The notes under the pieces are model-generated. The model worked only from the letters and a program-made list of their open reading frames with translations. It was not told where the DNA came from and did not search any database. Source: Pontibacter chinhatensis (GTDB taxonomy: Bacteria; Bacteroidota; Bacteroidia; Cytophagales; Hymenobacteraceae). From it: a DNA stretch of 64,000 nucleotides. How positions within the stretch are numbered: the first letter of the stretch is position 1; each line of letters opens with the position of its first letter. The position numbers and the translations under genes were made by a program. The DNA is taken from assembly GCF_900113285.1 (NCBI RefSeq), contig NZ_FOOT01000003.1, positions 124,001-188,000 on the forward strand, in the 5' to 3' direction. Of this stretch, positions 27,997 to 35,873 are shown one piece after another.

Positions 27997-28303
27997 GAGT
28001 TAGAGAGTTTTGGAGTTAGAGAGTTTTGGAGTTAGAAAGTTAGAAGGTTAGAAAGTGGGTATTGCTTTCTGAGTTTATACTTTCTGCCGCAAGTTTAGCG
28101 CTAGCGTAAATGTGGCTTTGTATGGCAGCAGTTTGAAACTGCTCTGCTTTGAAGAAGCAAGGCTACGAAAGCTTAGGCTATACTTTATACTTTGGAGAAG
28201 TGGCATTTATACTTCGACCCTATAATCTGCTGAAGTATAAATTGCTGGTGATAATACCAACAACGGCGGAAAGAGGATTATCCTACACTGACGAATAGCA
28301 TAA

Positions 28304-28338
28304 ATAAAATCCCCTGTCCTACTGGCAGGGGATTTTAT
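28304..28338 (+). terminator. Strong hairpin terminator, orphan
   Basis: Perfect 13-bp stem ATAAAATCCCCTG (28304-28316) / CAGGGGATTTTAT (28326-28338) followed by TTTTTC. It is 308 bases after dusB, far for a dusB terminator, so it may mark the end of a lost gene or a small RNA. Confidence 0.7.
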
Positions 28339-28550
28339 TTTTCACCTTCCGAAGATCCGCAAGAATCAGGTTGCGCTTAAGAAACCGCTTCAGGAAATTG
28401 CCGCCATGAAATACTTCGAACAGTAGATGGCTATACTTACGACACCGCTTATACTTGAAGTATACTTCGGCAGCTTGTCTGGTTCAGGGGCAGCGCCGAA
28501 ATAATTCTCAGGAGTTAAGGCATCCACTAAAATCTGACGCGCCAACTCTT

Positions 28551-28558
28551 TACTTTTG
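28551..28558 (+). promoter_or_regulatory. -7 promoter box for the EamA gene
   Basis: TACTTTTG is an exact TAnnTTTG match. Transcription would start near 28563, about 35 bases before a possible ATA start at 28599 and 90 before GTG 28656. Confidence 0.5.
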
Positions 28559-28655
28559 CAGCCACTTTCTAACTTGTTAACCTTCTAACTTTCTGACGAT
28601 AAAAACCTCCACTACTCCCGTTGCACAAGAAACTGCTACCCCGGCACTGGCCTGG

Positions 28656-29504
28656 GTGCTGGTGATTATACTTGCCCTTATCTGGGGCACCTCGTTTATA
28701 CTTATCAAAAAGGGCTTGGTGGTGTACGCTCCAAACGAAGTAGGAGCCCTGCGGATGGTGATTGCCTGCGCGGCGCTGCTGCCATTCGCTATCCGGAACG
28801 TTCGTAAGGTAGAGCCCCACCGCTGGAAGTTTCTGCTGGGCAGCGGGATGCTGGGCAACTTCTTGCCAGCTTTTCTTTTTGCCATCGCCGAAACACGCGT
28901 AGCCAGCGGGTTGGCGGGGGTGCTCAACTCGCTTACCGCACTCTTTACCCTGCTGGTAGGGGCAGCCTTGTTTGGCCAGTCCATCACCTGGATGCGCATG
29001 CTCGGCATCGTTATCGGCATTGCCGGCACTGCTATACTTATCTTTACCGGCAACGGCAACGCGGAGCTCGACAACATGTACTACGGCCTGTACATTGTGC
29101 TGGCCACTGTCTTCTACGGCATCAGCGCCAACCTTATCAAGTTTCGCCTGCAGGGCATGAAGGCCATCGCCGTCTCCAGCCTGGCGCTGCTCACGGTGGG
29201 ACCGTTGGCGCTGGTATACCTGCTCACCACCGACTTTCTCTACAAGCTGCAGCATGTGCCGGGGGCCTGGGAGGCGCTGATGTACATCGCCATACTTGCC
29301 GTGTTCAGCACTGCCATCGCGCTTATACTTTTCAACAAGCTTATCCAGATATCCACCACCCTCTTTGCCAGCTCCACCACCTACCTCATACCTATTGTGG
29401 CACTGATGTGGGGCGTGCTCGACGGCGAAACCATCCATTTGTGGCACTACCTGGGCATGGTGGTGATCTTGCTGGGGGTGTTCATCGTAAACCGGGCCAA
29501 GTAA
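28656..29504 (+). CDS. EamA/DMT-family permease
   Basis: 282 residues from GTG 28656, ten membrane helices in two EamA repeats (first: LALIWGTSFILIKKGLV and ALRMVIACAALLPF; second: YGISANLIKFRLQGMKAI). Probably exports a metabolite; substrate unknown. The frame stays open upstream to 28581, and the natural-looking N-terminus would be (I)KTSTTPVAQETATPALAWV starting at an ATA codon (28599), in line with relatives that carry a short polar leader before helix 1. No ATG is available, so the start is uncertain. IIL and FIL are written with ATA CTT here. Confidence 0.85.
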   Translation: MLVIILALIWGTSFILIKKGLVVYAPNEVGALRMVIACAALLPFAIRNVRKVEPHRWKFLLGSGMLGNFLPAFLFAIAETRVASGLAGVLNSLTALFTLLVGAALFGQSITWMRMLGIVIGIAGTAILIFTGNGNAELDNMYYGLYIVLATVFYGISANLIKFRLQGMKAIAVSSLALLTVGPLALVYLLTTDFLYKLQHVPGAWEALMYIAILAVFSTAIALILFNKLIQISTTLFASSTTYLIPIVALMWGVLDGETIHLWHYLGMVVILLGVFIVNRAK

Positions 29505-29532
29505 ACGCACGTTTCTTCAAAAGTATAAGCTC

Positions 29533-29584
29533 CCATACTTTATACTTGCCGCGGCTATACTTTAGCAGCAAGTATAAAGTATGG
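29533..29584. terminator. Inverted repeat built from TATACTT heptamers
   Basis: Perfect 17-bp inverted repeat CCATACTTTATACTTGC (29533-29549) / GCAAGTATAAAGTATGG (29568-29584), 28 bases after the EamA stop. No T-run follows, so it may be a weak terminator or a site in its own right. Confidence 0.55.
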
Positions 29585-29664
29585 CCACGGCAGTGCGAAT
29601 CAACATTATGAGTTTCCTGATTCTTTTCTAACTTAGGGGATTCTCTAACCCGCAACCATTCAGA

Positions 29665-31641
29665 ATGAAGCTTTATAAGCCCCTCCTGAGTCTCTTGTTA
29701 TTTCTCATGCTGTCGGTGCCAACCCTGGCGCAAGACCTGGTTTCCAGGGAGCAGATAGAAGAACTGCAGCTGCAGGCCATCAACGACACCGCCTTCACCC
29801 TCCGCACCGTTACCGAAACCGGCAACCTGATGACGTACAACGGCCCGCTTACGCTCCGCGTGAACGGCGAGCTGCAGGAGGCGGAGTTTGTTGACGGTGA
29901 AACTACGTTCTCGATACCGGAGCGGCGCGAGCTTATCCAGGTAAGCGCTACCCTGGACACGCATACGCTGGCCCGGCTCTACCGCCTGGATGTAGAGGAG
30001 ATGCGGGGCGTGAGGGAGTTTCCGATGTGGCTGTCTATACTTCCGCCGCTTATTGCTATCGTGCTGGCGCTTCTCTTCAGGCAGGTACTGCTGGCCCTCT
30101 TTGCGGGCATTTGGGTGGGCGGCTTTGTGATCTACGGTTTATCTTTTGATTCTATTTTGGTAGGCCTGCTAGCCGTGGCAGACACGTTCCTGCTCAAAGC
30201 CCTCGTGGATAGCGACCATGCCTCAGTTATTATTTTCTCTATGCTCATTGGGGGGATGGTGGCCATCATCTCCAAAAACGGCGGCATGGCCGGTGTGGTG
30301 CATTTGCTCTCGCGTTACGCCCGCTCCGCCAGAAGCTCGCAACTGGTAACCTGGGTACTGGGGATAGCCATTTTCTTCGACGACTACGCCAACACCCTTA
30401 TTGTGGGCAACACCATGCGCCCCGTAACTGACAAGTACCGCATCTCCCGCGAAAAGCTGGCTTATATTGTGGATAGCACCGCTGCCCCTGTGGCGGCCAT
30501 TGCCTTCGTTACAACGTGGATCGGGGCTGAGTTGGGTTATATAAAGGATGCCGCCACCAAGCTCGGGATTGAGGAAGGGGCCTACTCGTTGTTCTTCCAC
30601 TCGCTGCAGTATGCCTACTACCCGGTGCTCGCCCTGGTGTTTATGCTGATACTAATCCTGATGAACCGGGATTTTGGCCCGATGCAGCGGGCAGAGCTAA
30701 GGGCGCGCACCACCGGAGAGGTGTCGGCAGCACGCCTCGACCGGGCCGGACAGGAGAAACAGCAGCAAGAAATGGCCGAGTTTGAGCCCATAGATGAAAC
30801 CAGAGTCCGTGCCATCAACGCGCTGCTGCCCGTGCTTACGGTTATTGGTGGCACTATTGCCGCCCTACTCTACACCGGCTACAGCGCCGACGTTTGGACC
30901 GACCCAAGCCTGGGCTTTTTCCGCAAACTCTCCGCCACCATCGGCGACTCCAACTCTTACCTGGCCCTTATCTGGGCCTCGCTTGGGGGTGTGGTCGTTG
31001 CCATAGCGCTAACGATAAGCCAGCGCATCATGACACTCTCAGAAACCATGGACTCGTTGGTAGTCGGGTTTAAGACCATGCTACCGGCCATCCTTATTCT
31101 GGTCCTGGCCTGGTCCTTGGCGGCGGTTACGCAGGAGCTTTATACGGCGGAGTACCTCACCTCGCTGCTCTCAGGCAATGTGTCGCCATACTTCCTACCG
31201 GAGATTACCTTCTTCCTGGCCGCTGCCATTGCCTTCTCTACCGGCTCCAGCTGGGGTACCATGGCCATACTTTACCCGCTCATGATGCCAGCCGCCTGGT
31301 ATGTGTGCCAGCAGCAGGGCTTTACGATGGAGGAGACCATGCCCATCATGTACAACGTGATCTCGGTAGTGCTGGCAGGGGCTGTGTTCGGCGACCACTG
31401 CTCCCCTATCTCCGACACCACCATCCTGAGCTCACTGGCTTCGGGCTGCAACCACATAGACCACGTAAAAACACAGCTGCCTTACGCCATTACAGTGGCC
31501 TTGGTCGCCAATATTGCCTGCACCAACCTGTCTAGCTTTGGCGTACACTGGCTGCTGGTATACGCTATTGGCATAGCCATACTTTGGGGGATTGTAAAGC
31601 TACTTGGTAAGAGAGTGGAGGCAAAGGCAGTAGCCGCGTAG
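29665..31641 (+). CDS. NhaC-family Na+/H+ antiporter with exported N-terminal domain
   Basis: 658 residues. A cleavable-looking signal peptide (LLLFLMLSVPTLAQ, to about residue 23) is followed by about 95 residues of strand-rich sequence (AFTLRTVTETGNLM, LTLRVNGELQEAEFVDGE) that should lie in the periplasm. From about residue 120 (FPMWLSILPPLIAIVLALL) there are about twelve helices with NhaC-type motifs: IFFDDYANTLIVGNTMRPV, YIVDSTAAPVAAIAFVTTW, TGSSWGTMAILYPLMM and GDHCSPISDTTILSS. The helical part fits NhaC/MleN-like exchangers; the leading domain is an addition. Substrate may be Na+ or an organic anion. Monocistronic. Confidence 0.88.
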   Translation: MKLYKPLLSLLLFLMLSVPTLAQDLVSREQIEELQLQAINDTAFTLRTVTETGNLMTYNGPLTLRVNGELQEAEFVDGETTFSIPERRELIQVSATLDTHTLARLYRLDVEEMRGVREFPMWLSILPPLIAIVLALLFRQVLLALFAGIWVGGFVIYGLSFDSILVGLLAVADTFLLKALVDSDHASVIIFSMLIGGMVAIISKNGGMAGVVHLLSRYARSARSSQLVTWVLGIAIFFDDYANTLIVGNTMRPVTDKYRISREKLAYIVDSTAAPVAAIAFVTTWIGAELGYIKDAATKLGIEEGAYSLFFHSLQYAYYPVLALVFMLILILMNRDFGPMQRAELRARTTGEVSAARLDRAGQEKQQQEMAEFEPIDETRVRAINALLPVLTVIGGTIAALLYTGYSADVWTDPSLGFFRKLSATIGDSNSYLALIWASLGGVVVAIALTISQRIMTLSETMDSLVVGFKTMLPAILILVLAWSLAAVTQELYTAEYLTSLLSGNVSPYFLPEITFFLAAAIAFSTGSSWGTMAILYPLMMPAAWYVCQQQGFTMEETMPIMYNVISVVLAGAVFGDHCSPISDTTILSSLASGCNHIDHVKTQLPYAITVALVANIACTNLSSFGVHWLLVYAIGIAILWGIVKLLGKRVEAKAVAA

Positions 31642-31659
31642 ACAGTAAAAGTATAACAC

Positions 31660-31717
31660 AAGTATAAACCAGCAGCGGCTGCCCCAGGTGTGAGGCAGCC
31701 GCTGCTGGTTTATACTT
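31660..31717. terminator. 24-bp bidirectional terminator with heptamer ends
   Basis: The arms 31660-31683 and 31694-31717 are perfect 24-bp inverted repeats beginning AAGTATAAACCAGC and ending GCTGGTTTATACTT, between convergent genes (stops at 31641 and 31728). Both outer ends are AAGTATA/TATACTT. Confidence 0.85.
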
Positions 31718-31727
31718 TGCCGGGCCG

Positions 31728-32663
31728 CTAGCGCAGCTTTAGCTCATAAAAATCGTGCACGATGGTGCGGGCGCCGTAACTTTCCTTGTTCCAGACAAGC
31801 CCCTCGTTCAAATACTGCCCCTCCTGCTCCGTGGAAACGCCAAAACTGAAATACGGCTTGTGCGCATATACCTCTGTCAGCAGCCAGTCCAGCAGCACAT
31901 CCAAGGCACCTGCCTGCTTGCCCTGCTCTGAGGAGGCGATGTACTGAGAATGGGCTACAGTGGCGGTCTCGAAAACCAGGGTGCCTGCCAGCAATTCGCC
32001 CTCTTTGGTAGCAGTATAAAGCCTGATGTTCTCCGGGAAACGCGAAACGAGCAACTCCACCTCCGCTGCCGTGTGCACTGGCTTCAGGTTATACTTTTGC
32101 TGTAGCACCTGCCACTCCAGCTCCATAAAGTCGCCAAACGTTATACTTTGCTCTAGTTGCAAACCCGCTGCTCCCTGCTTTAGCTTGCGCTTCCGCAGCG
32201 TGGCGTAAGGCAAAAGGCGCTCAGGCATGGCCACCGAGTTCACATCGCGGCGGTAAAGTGCGGCCCCATGGCGGAACAGGGCGTACAGGTCTTCCTCGGC
32301 AGGCTGCTGGTGGTAGATGTGCGGAATGGCCTTGTAAAGTATACTCCCAAAACCCTGCCCCTGAAAGTATAACTTCATAGCCTGCACCACTTCCAGCATC
32401 AGCGCCGCCTTCATCCGCTTGTCCGTAACGAGTCCGGCGTAGCTCAGCCCGCCATGGCTCTGCACCTGCTCCCCGGCCTCGTTTGCCGGCAGCAGCGCCA
32501 CTAACCTACCCTTGTGGTAGAACAGCAGCGAGTGGTCCGTAAACCTCTCGGCGTGGTACTCCATGTAATCGCGCAGCAGCATGAACGTGCCGTTCTTCGA
32601 CTCCCGTACAAAGGCATCCCAAAGTGGTTTATACGCCGCGTTATACTTTACTACTTCAACCAT
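31728..32663 (-). CDS. FemAB/GNAT-like acyltransferase
   Basis: 311 residues. The N-terminal half (VVKYNAAYKPLWDAFVRESK, GTFMLLRDYMEYHAERFTDH, LLFYHKGRLVALLPANEAG, SHGGLSYAGLV) follows the FemAB-type pattern of an acetyltransferase fold used in lipid or peptidoglycan modification. The C-terminal half carries a GNAT-like core (LYTATKEGELLAGTLVFE, GALDVLLDWLLTEVYA). Transfer to a cell-wall or lipid target is plausible but the substrate is unknown. It precedes the histidine-kinase gene on the same strand with a 67-bp gap filled by ACTTTCTAAC repeats. Confidence 0.75.
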   Translation of the reverse strand: MVEVVKYNAAYKPLWDAFVRESKNGTFMLLRDYMEYHAERFTDHSLLFYHKGRLVALLPANEAGEQVQSHGGLSYAGLVTDKRMKAALMLEVVQAMKLYFQGQGFGSILYKAIPHIYHQQPAEEDLYALFRHGAALYRRDVNSVAMPERLLPYATLRKRKLKQGAAGLQLEQSITFGDFMELEWQVLQQKYNLKPVHTAAEVELLVSRFPENIRLYTATKEGELLAGTLVFETATVAHSQYIASSEQGKQAGALDVLLDWLLTEVYAHKPYFSFGVSTEQEGQYLNEGLVWNKESYGARTIVHDFYELKLR

Positions 32664-32730
32664 TTATTTCCTGACCAAGGACTGTATTACCTCACCTTGC
32701 CTCTTTAACTTTCTAACTCTCTAACTCCTA

Positions 32731-33912
32731 CTACCTGTTCAGCACAATCCGGAAGGTAGTGCCCTTGCCTACCTCCGACCACTTCACGTACAGGCGGCCT
32801 TCGTGGTAATTGTCGATGATGCGCTTGGCCAGTGCTAGGCCCAGGCCCCAGCCACGCTTTTTGGTAGTAAAGCCGGGCAGGAAAACAGAGTCGATTTTAC
32901 TTTTGGGGATGCCCTTGCCGGTGTCTGTAATATCCACGGCAATGCTGCTCTTGCCCAGCAGCACCAGCTGTATGTTTATACTGCCGCGACCCTCCATGGC
33001 GTCCACGGCGTTCTTGCAGATGTTCTCGATCACCCAATCATACAGCGATACGTTTACCTTGGCCGTGATATCCGGCGAGAAGGTGGACTCTATGGAGAAC
33101 GCCACCTTGCGCGAGATGCGGTTCTGCAGATAATTTATGGCGTTCTGCGTTACCTGCAATATGTTCTCGTCGCGAAGCGAGGGCACAGAACCGATGTTGG
33201 AGAAGCGCTCCGTGATGATCTCCAGGCGCCGCACATCCTTGCCCAACTCCTCCAGTATCGGCTCGTTCTCAAACTTGGGGCTTGACTTGATGTACTCATA
33301 CCAGGCCATCAGCGAAGAGAGCGGCGTGCCCAGCTGGTGCGCCGTTTCCTTGGCCAGCCCCACCCACACCCGGTTCTGCTCGGCGCGGCGCGAGTAGCTG
33401 AAGGCAAAGTAGGCCACCAGCGCAAAACACGAGATCACGATCAGCTGCACGTACGGGTAGTAGCGCAGCTGCGAGAGCAACTCAGAGTCCTTGTAAAACA
33501 CGTAGTTCACAGAGCCCTCCGCCCAGGGCACCACGATGGGCTCGTGCTGCTCCTTCATCTTCTCGATCTCCCGCTGCAGGTACTCGTTTATTTTATCGGG
33601 CTTATCGGCAATGTTTTCCGGCAGATTTATGTTCTTGGAGTCGAGGATATTCTCATTTTCATCTGTCAGGATAACGGGCACCGTGGTGTTGGATGAAAGG
33701 ATCTCCTCCTCGATGAACACGATGTTGTCGTCGCTGGGGGCGTTGATCATGTAGCGCAGGCCCTTGGCATAAAGCTGCACCAGCTCCTGCTCCCGCTCCG
33801 ACAACTTGCTCACAAGTATGTTGGTATAAGTGATGGTGGCGGCACCTATGATGAGAGCAATGATAACAACAACAAGCTTTATCCTGTTCTTCTGGGAGTA
33901 GATGGGAATCAT
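32731..33912 (-). CDS. Sensor histidine kinase, orphan
   Basis: 393 residues. Membrane helix 1 is at about 10-32, an extracytoplasmic domain spans about 33-148 (VPVILTDENENILDSKNI suggests a small PAS/CACHE-like fold), helix 2 is at about 150-170, then a short linker without HAMP. The phospho-acceptor His192 lies in AKETAHQLGTPLSSLMAW, and the ATPase core has ENICKNAVDAM (N box), DTGKGIPKSK (G1) and GWGLGLALAKRIID (G2). The HQLGTPLSS H-box is typical of Bacteroidota kinases. No response regulator is adjacent, so its partner is elsewhere. Confidence 0.92.
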   Translation of the reverse strand: MIPIYSQKNRIKLVVVIIALIIGAATITYTNILVSKLSEREQELVQLYAKGLRYMINAPSDDNIVFIEEEILSSNTTVPVILTDENENILDSKNINLPENIADKPDKINEYLQREIEKMKEQHEPIVVPWAEGSVNYVFYKDSELLSQLRYYPYVQLIVISCFALVAYFAFSYSRRAEQNRVWVGLAKETAHQLGTPLSSLMAWYEYIKSSPKFENEPILEELGKDVRRLEIITERFSNIGSVPSLRDENILQVTQNAINYLQNRISRKVAFSIESTFSPDITAKVNVSLYDWVIENICKNAVDAMEGRGSINIQLVLLGKSSIAVDITDTGKGIPKSKIDSVFLPGFTTKKRGWGLGLALAKRIIDNYHEGRLYVKWSEVGKGTTFRIVLNR

Positions 33913-33995
33913 TGAGTATAAACACGAAATTTATTTGAAATTAGTATAAATTGAACATAGAGAGCAAGTAAGTTTTATTTTAATAAATAGAGCCG

Positions 33996-34003
33996 TACCT
34001 TTG
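33996..34003 (+). promoter_or_regulatory. hemA -7 promoter box
   Basis: TACCTTTG matches TAnnTTTG exactly, 24 bases before the hemA ATG. The same CGTACCTTTGC string recurs before the dehydrogenase at 37007. No clear -33 TTG is seen. Confidence 0.55.
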
Positions 34004-34027
34004 CCCTTTAGTAGAACAAACGTTATT

Positions 34028-35311
34028 ATGCTTCAGAACTTTAAAGCAATCAGCCTGTCGTATAAAAAAGCGCCGCTCGATATCAGGGAGCTGATTGCCT
34101 TAGATGAATCTTCTTGCAGAATATTCTTGCAGACGCTTAAGGGCTTCCTTCAGGCTACTGACATCCTTGTTCTCTCCACCTGCAACCGCACCGAAGTATA
34201 CTACAACTCCGACACAGACTATAGCACTGAAATTGTTAAGCTCCTGGGCATTACCAAGGGCATCGACAACATCAGCCGCTACTTCGATTACTTCACCATC
34301 CTGAACGAGCACGACGATGCCGTGCAGCACCTTTTCGACGTGTCGATGGGGCTGGAGTCGCAGGTGGTGGGCGATATGCAGATCTCGAACCAGGTGAAGG
34401 TGGCCTACCAGTGGAGCGCCGACAACGAAACAGCCGGCCCTTTCCTGCACCGCCTCATGCACACCATCTTCTTCACCAACAAACGCGTGGTGCAGGAGAC
34501 TTCCTTCAGAGACGGCGCCGCCTCTACCTCCTATGCCGCTATCGAGCTAATTGAGGAGCTAACCGGAGAGGGCGCTGAGCCCAATATCCTGGTGGTGGGC
34601 GTTGGGGAGATTGGCGCCGATGTGTGCCGCAACCTTAAAGACCTGGGCTACAAGAATGTAAAGATCACCAACCGTACGCTGGCAAAGGCAAAGGTGTTGG
34701 CCGAGGAGTGTGCCCTGGAGGTGCTCCCTTTTGAGGAGATTGTGCAGGGTATGAAGGAGGCCGATGTGATCATTTCCTCGGTGGCCCGCGAAACCCCTTT
34801 CTTCACGAAGGAGATGGTAAAGCGCCTGAACGCGCTCACTTATAAGTTCTTTATCGACCTGGCTGTGCCGCGCAGCGTGGAGCCGGAGGTGGAGAGCATA
34901 CCCGGTGTGCTGGTCTACAACATCGACACGATCCAGAACAAGGCTTCCGAGGCACTGCAGCGCCGCATCAGCTCCATTCCGAAGGTAAAGGAAATAGTTG
35001 CCGAGTCTATTGAGCAGTTCAACGACTGGTCTAAGGAAATGATGGTATCGCCTACCATTCATCGCCTGAAAAATGCACTGGAAACGATACGTCAGGAGGA
35101 AATAGCCCGCTATGTGAAGAAACTGGGGCCTAAGGAGGCAAAGCTGGTAGACAGCATCACGAAATCCATGATGCAGAAAATTATAAAATTACCGGTATTG
35201 CAACTGAAAGCTGCCTGTAAGCGCGGAGAGGCCGAAACGCTTATTGACCTGCTCAACGACCTGTTCAGCCTGGAGAATCAGCCGGCAGAATCAGACCAAA
35301 ATCCCGGGTAA
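34028..35311 (+). CDS. hemA: Glutamyl-tRNA reductase
   Basis: 427 residues from ATG 34028; nine more in-frame codons back to a TTG overlap the promoter box and were rejected. Reduces glutamyl-tRNA to glutamate-1-semialdehyde, the first step of C5 haem synthesis. The catalytic Cys52 lies in LSTCNRTEVYY. VVGDMQISNQVKVAYQ, NILVVGVGEIGADVCRNL (NADPH), RTLAKAKVLAEE and DLAVPRSVEP are family blocks, with the C-terminal dimerisation helices following. No other hem genes are adjacent. Confidence 0.95.
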   Translation: MLQNFKAISLSYKKAPLDIRELIALDESSCRIFLQTLKGFLQATDILVLSTCNRTEVYYNSDTDYSTEIVKLLGITKGIDNISRYFDYFTILNEHDDAVQHLFDVSMGLESQVVGDMQISNQVKVAYQWSADNETAGPFLHRLMHTIFFTNKRVVQETSFRDGAASTSYAAIELIEELTGEGAEPNILVVGVGEIGADVCRNLKDLGYKNVKITNRTLAKAKVLAEECALEVLPFEEIVQGMKEADVIISSVARETPFFTKEMVKRLNALTYKFFIDLAVPRSVEPEVESIPGVLVYNIDTIQNKASEALQRRISSIPKVKEIVAESIEQFNDWSKEMMVSPTIHRLKNALETIRQEEIARYVKKLGPKEAKLVDSITKSMMQKIIKLPVLQLKAACKRGEAETLIDLLNDLFSLENQPAESDQNPG

Positions 35312-35341
35312 ACGACATATTTTTTTTAGTGAAGAAATAAC

Positions 35342-35388
35342 TAAGGCCTCCGCAAATTCCATCTTAGAAGGGACAAACGGGGGCCTTA
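35342..35388 (-). terminator. Possible arsR/hemA terminator
   Basis: TAAGGCCTCCG (35342-35352) pairs with CGGGGGCCTTA (35378-35388) with one G-T. The minus-strand tail is AGTTATTTCTTC, so it best serves the arsR gene that stops at 35444. Confidence 0.45.
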
Positions 35389-35443
35389 ACTATTCAATCC
35401 TCAGGTAACAAACTGCTACCCAGGGTGCCGTGTGGGCACTGGC

Positions 35444-35752
35444 TTAGATATCAATGCAGCATTCTTCGAGGCAGTCTATTACATCAATCAGTTTCGGGAT
35501 GGCCAGGGAGTAGTAAATCTTAGTACCTACTTTAAAAGACGATAAAACGCCTTTATCCTTTAGCGTAATCAGGTGCTGTGATGCAATGGCCTGCGGAAGG
35601 TCTAACTGCTTATATATCTCTGTAACAGTCATTTTATCCTCTTTTCCGAGCAAATCCACTATCGCCAGTCTCTTGGGGTGTGCCAGTACTTTAAGCATGG
35701 CTGCCGCCTTATCTATCTTCTTCGATTCAACTCTTGACAACAAACTTTTCAT
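35444..35752 (-). CDS. ArsR-family transcriptional regulator
   Basis: 102 residues, winged helix-turn-helix. Domain: AAAMLKVLAHPKRLAIVDLL, MTVTEIYKQLDLPQAIASQH (recognition helix), LITLKDKGVLSSFKVGTKIY (wing). Metal-sensing cysteine pairs of classical ArsR (CVC in alpha3) are absent, but the C-terminus ends LEECCIDI, whose adjacent cysteines could be a thiol or metal sensor; this is inference. Its upstream region is shared with anmK, transcribed the other way. No efflux pump is adjacent. Confidence 0.85.
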   Translation of the reverse strand: MKSLLSRVESKKIDKAAAMLKVLAHPKRLAIVDLLGKEDKMTVTEIYKQLDLPQAIASQHLITLKDKGVLSSFKVGTKIYYSLAIPKLIDVIDCLEECCIDI

Positions 35753-35861
35753 AATTAAAATTATACCTAACAGTTTCTACAATTCATTTTTCAATCCCAT
35801 TCACAATAAGATATATACGAGGCCTGCACTATTTAGCTGAAAATCATATCGATGCTTTTAT

Positions 35862-35869
35862 TATTTTTG
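35862..35869 (+). promoter_or_regulatory. Possible anmK -7 box
   Basis: TATTTTTG matches TAnnTTTG four bases before the anmK ATG; it would give a leaderless mRNA. The region is AT-rich, so a chance match is possible. Confidence 0.3.
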
Positions 35870-35873
35870 GCCA

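Larger units (their letters stand above)
27997..28655. other. Repeat-rich spacer between dusB and the EamA gene
   Basis: About 660 bp without a credible gene. It begins with tandem GAGTTAGAGAGTTTT/GTTAGAAAGTTAG units (27997-28060). Next come a TTTGAAAC hairpin of the D type (AGCAGTTTGAAACTGCT, about 28124-28140), several TATACTT heptamers, a terminator (28304-28338) and a short open stretch ending TAG near 28425 that may be a decayed gene end. The -7 box for the EamA gene (28551-28558) and CTTTCTAAC repeats close it. Confidence 0.6.

Noticed and set aside
28340..28430. Open stretch reading ...KKPLQEIAAMKYFEQ followed by TAG
   Set aside because: It looks like the end of a protein but has no start, no neighbours and no recognised family; too short to call a pseudogene.
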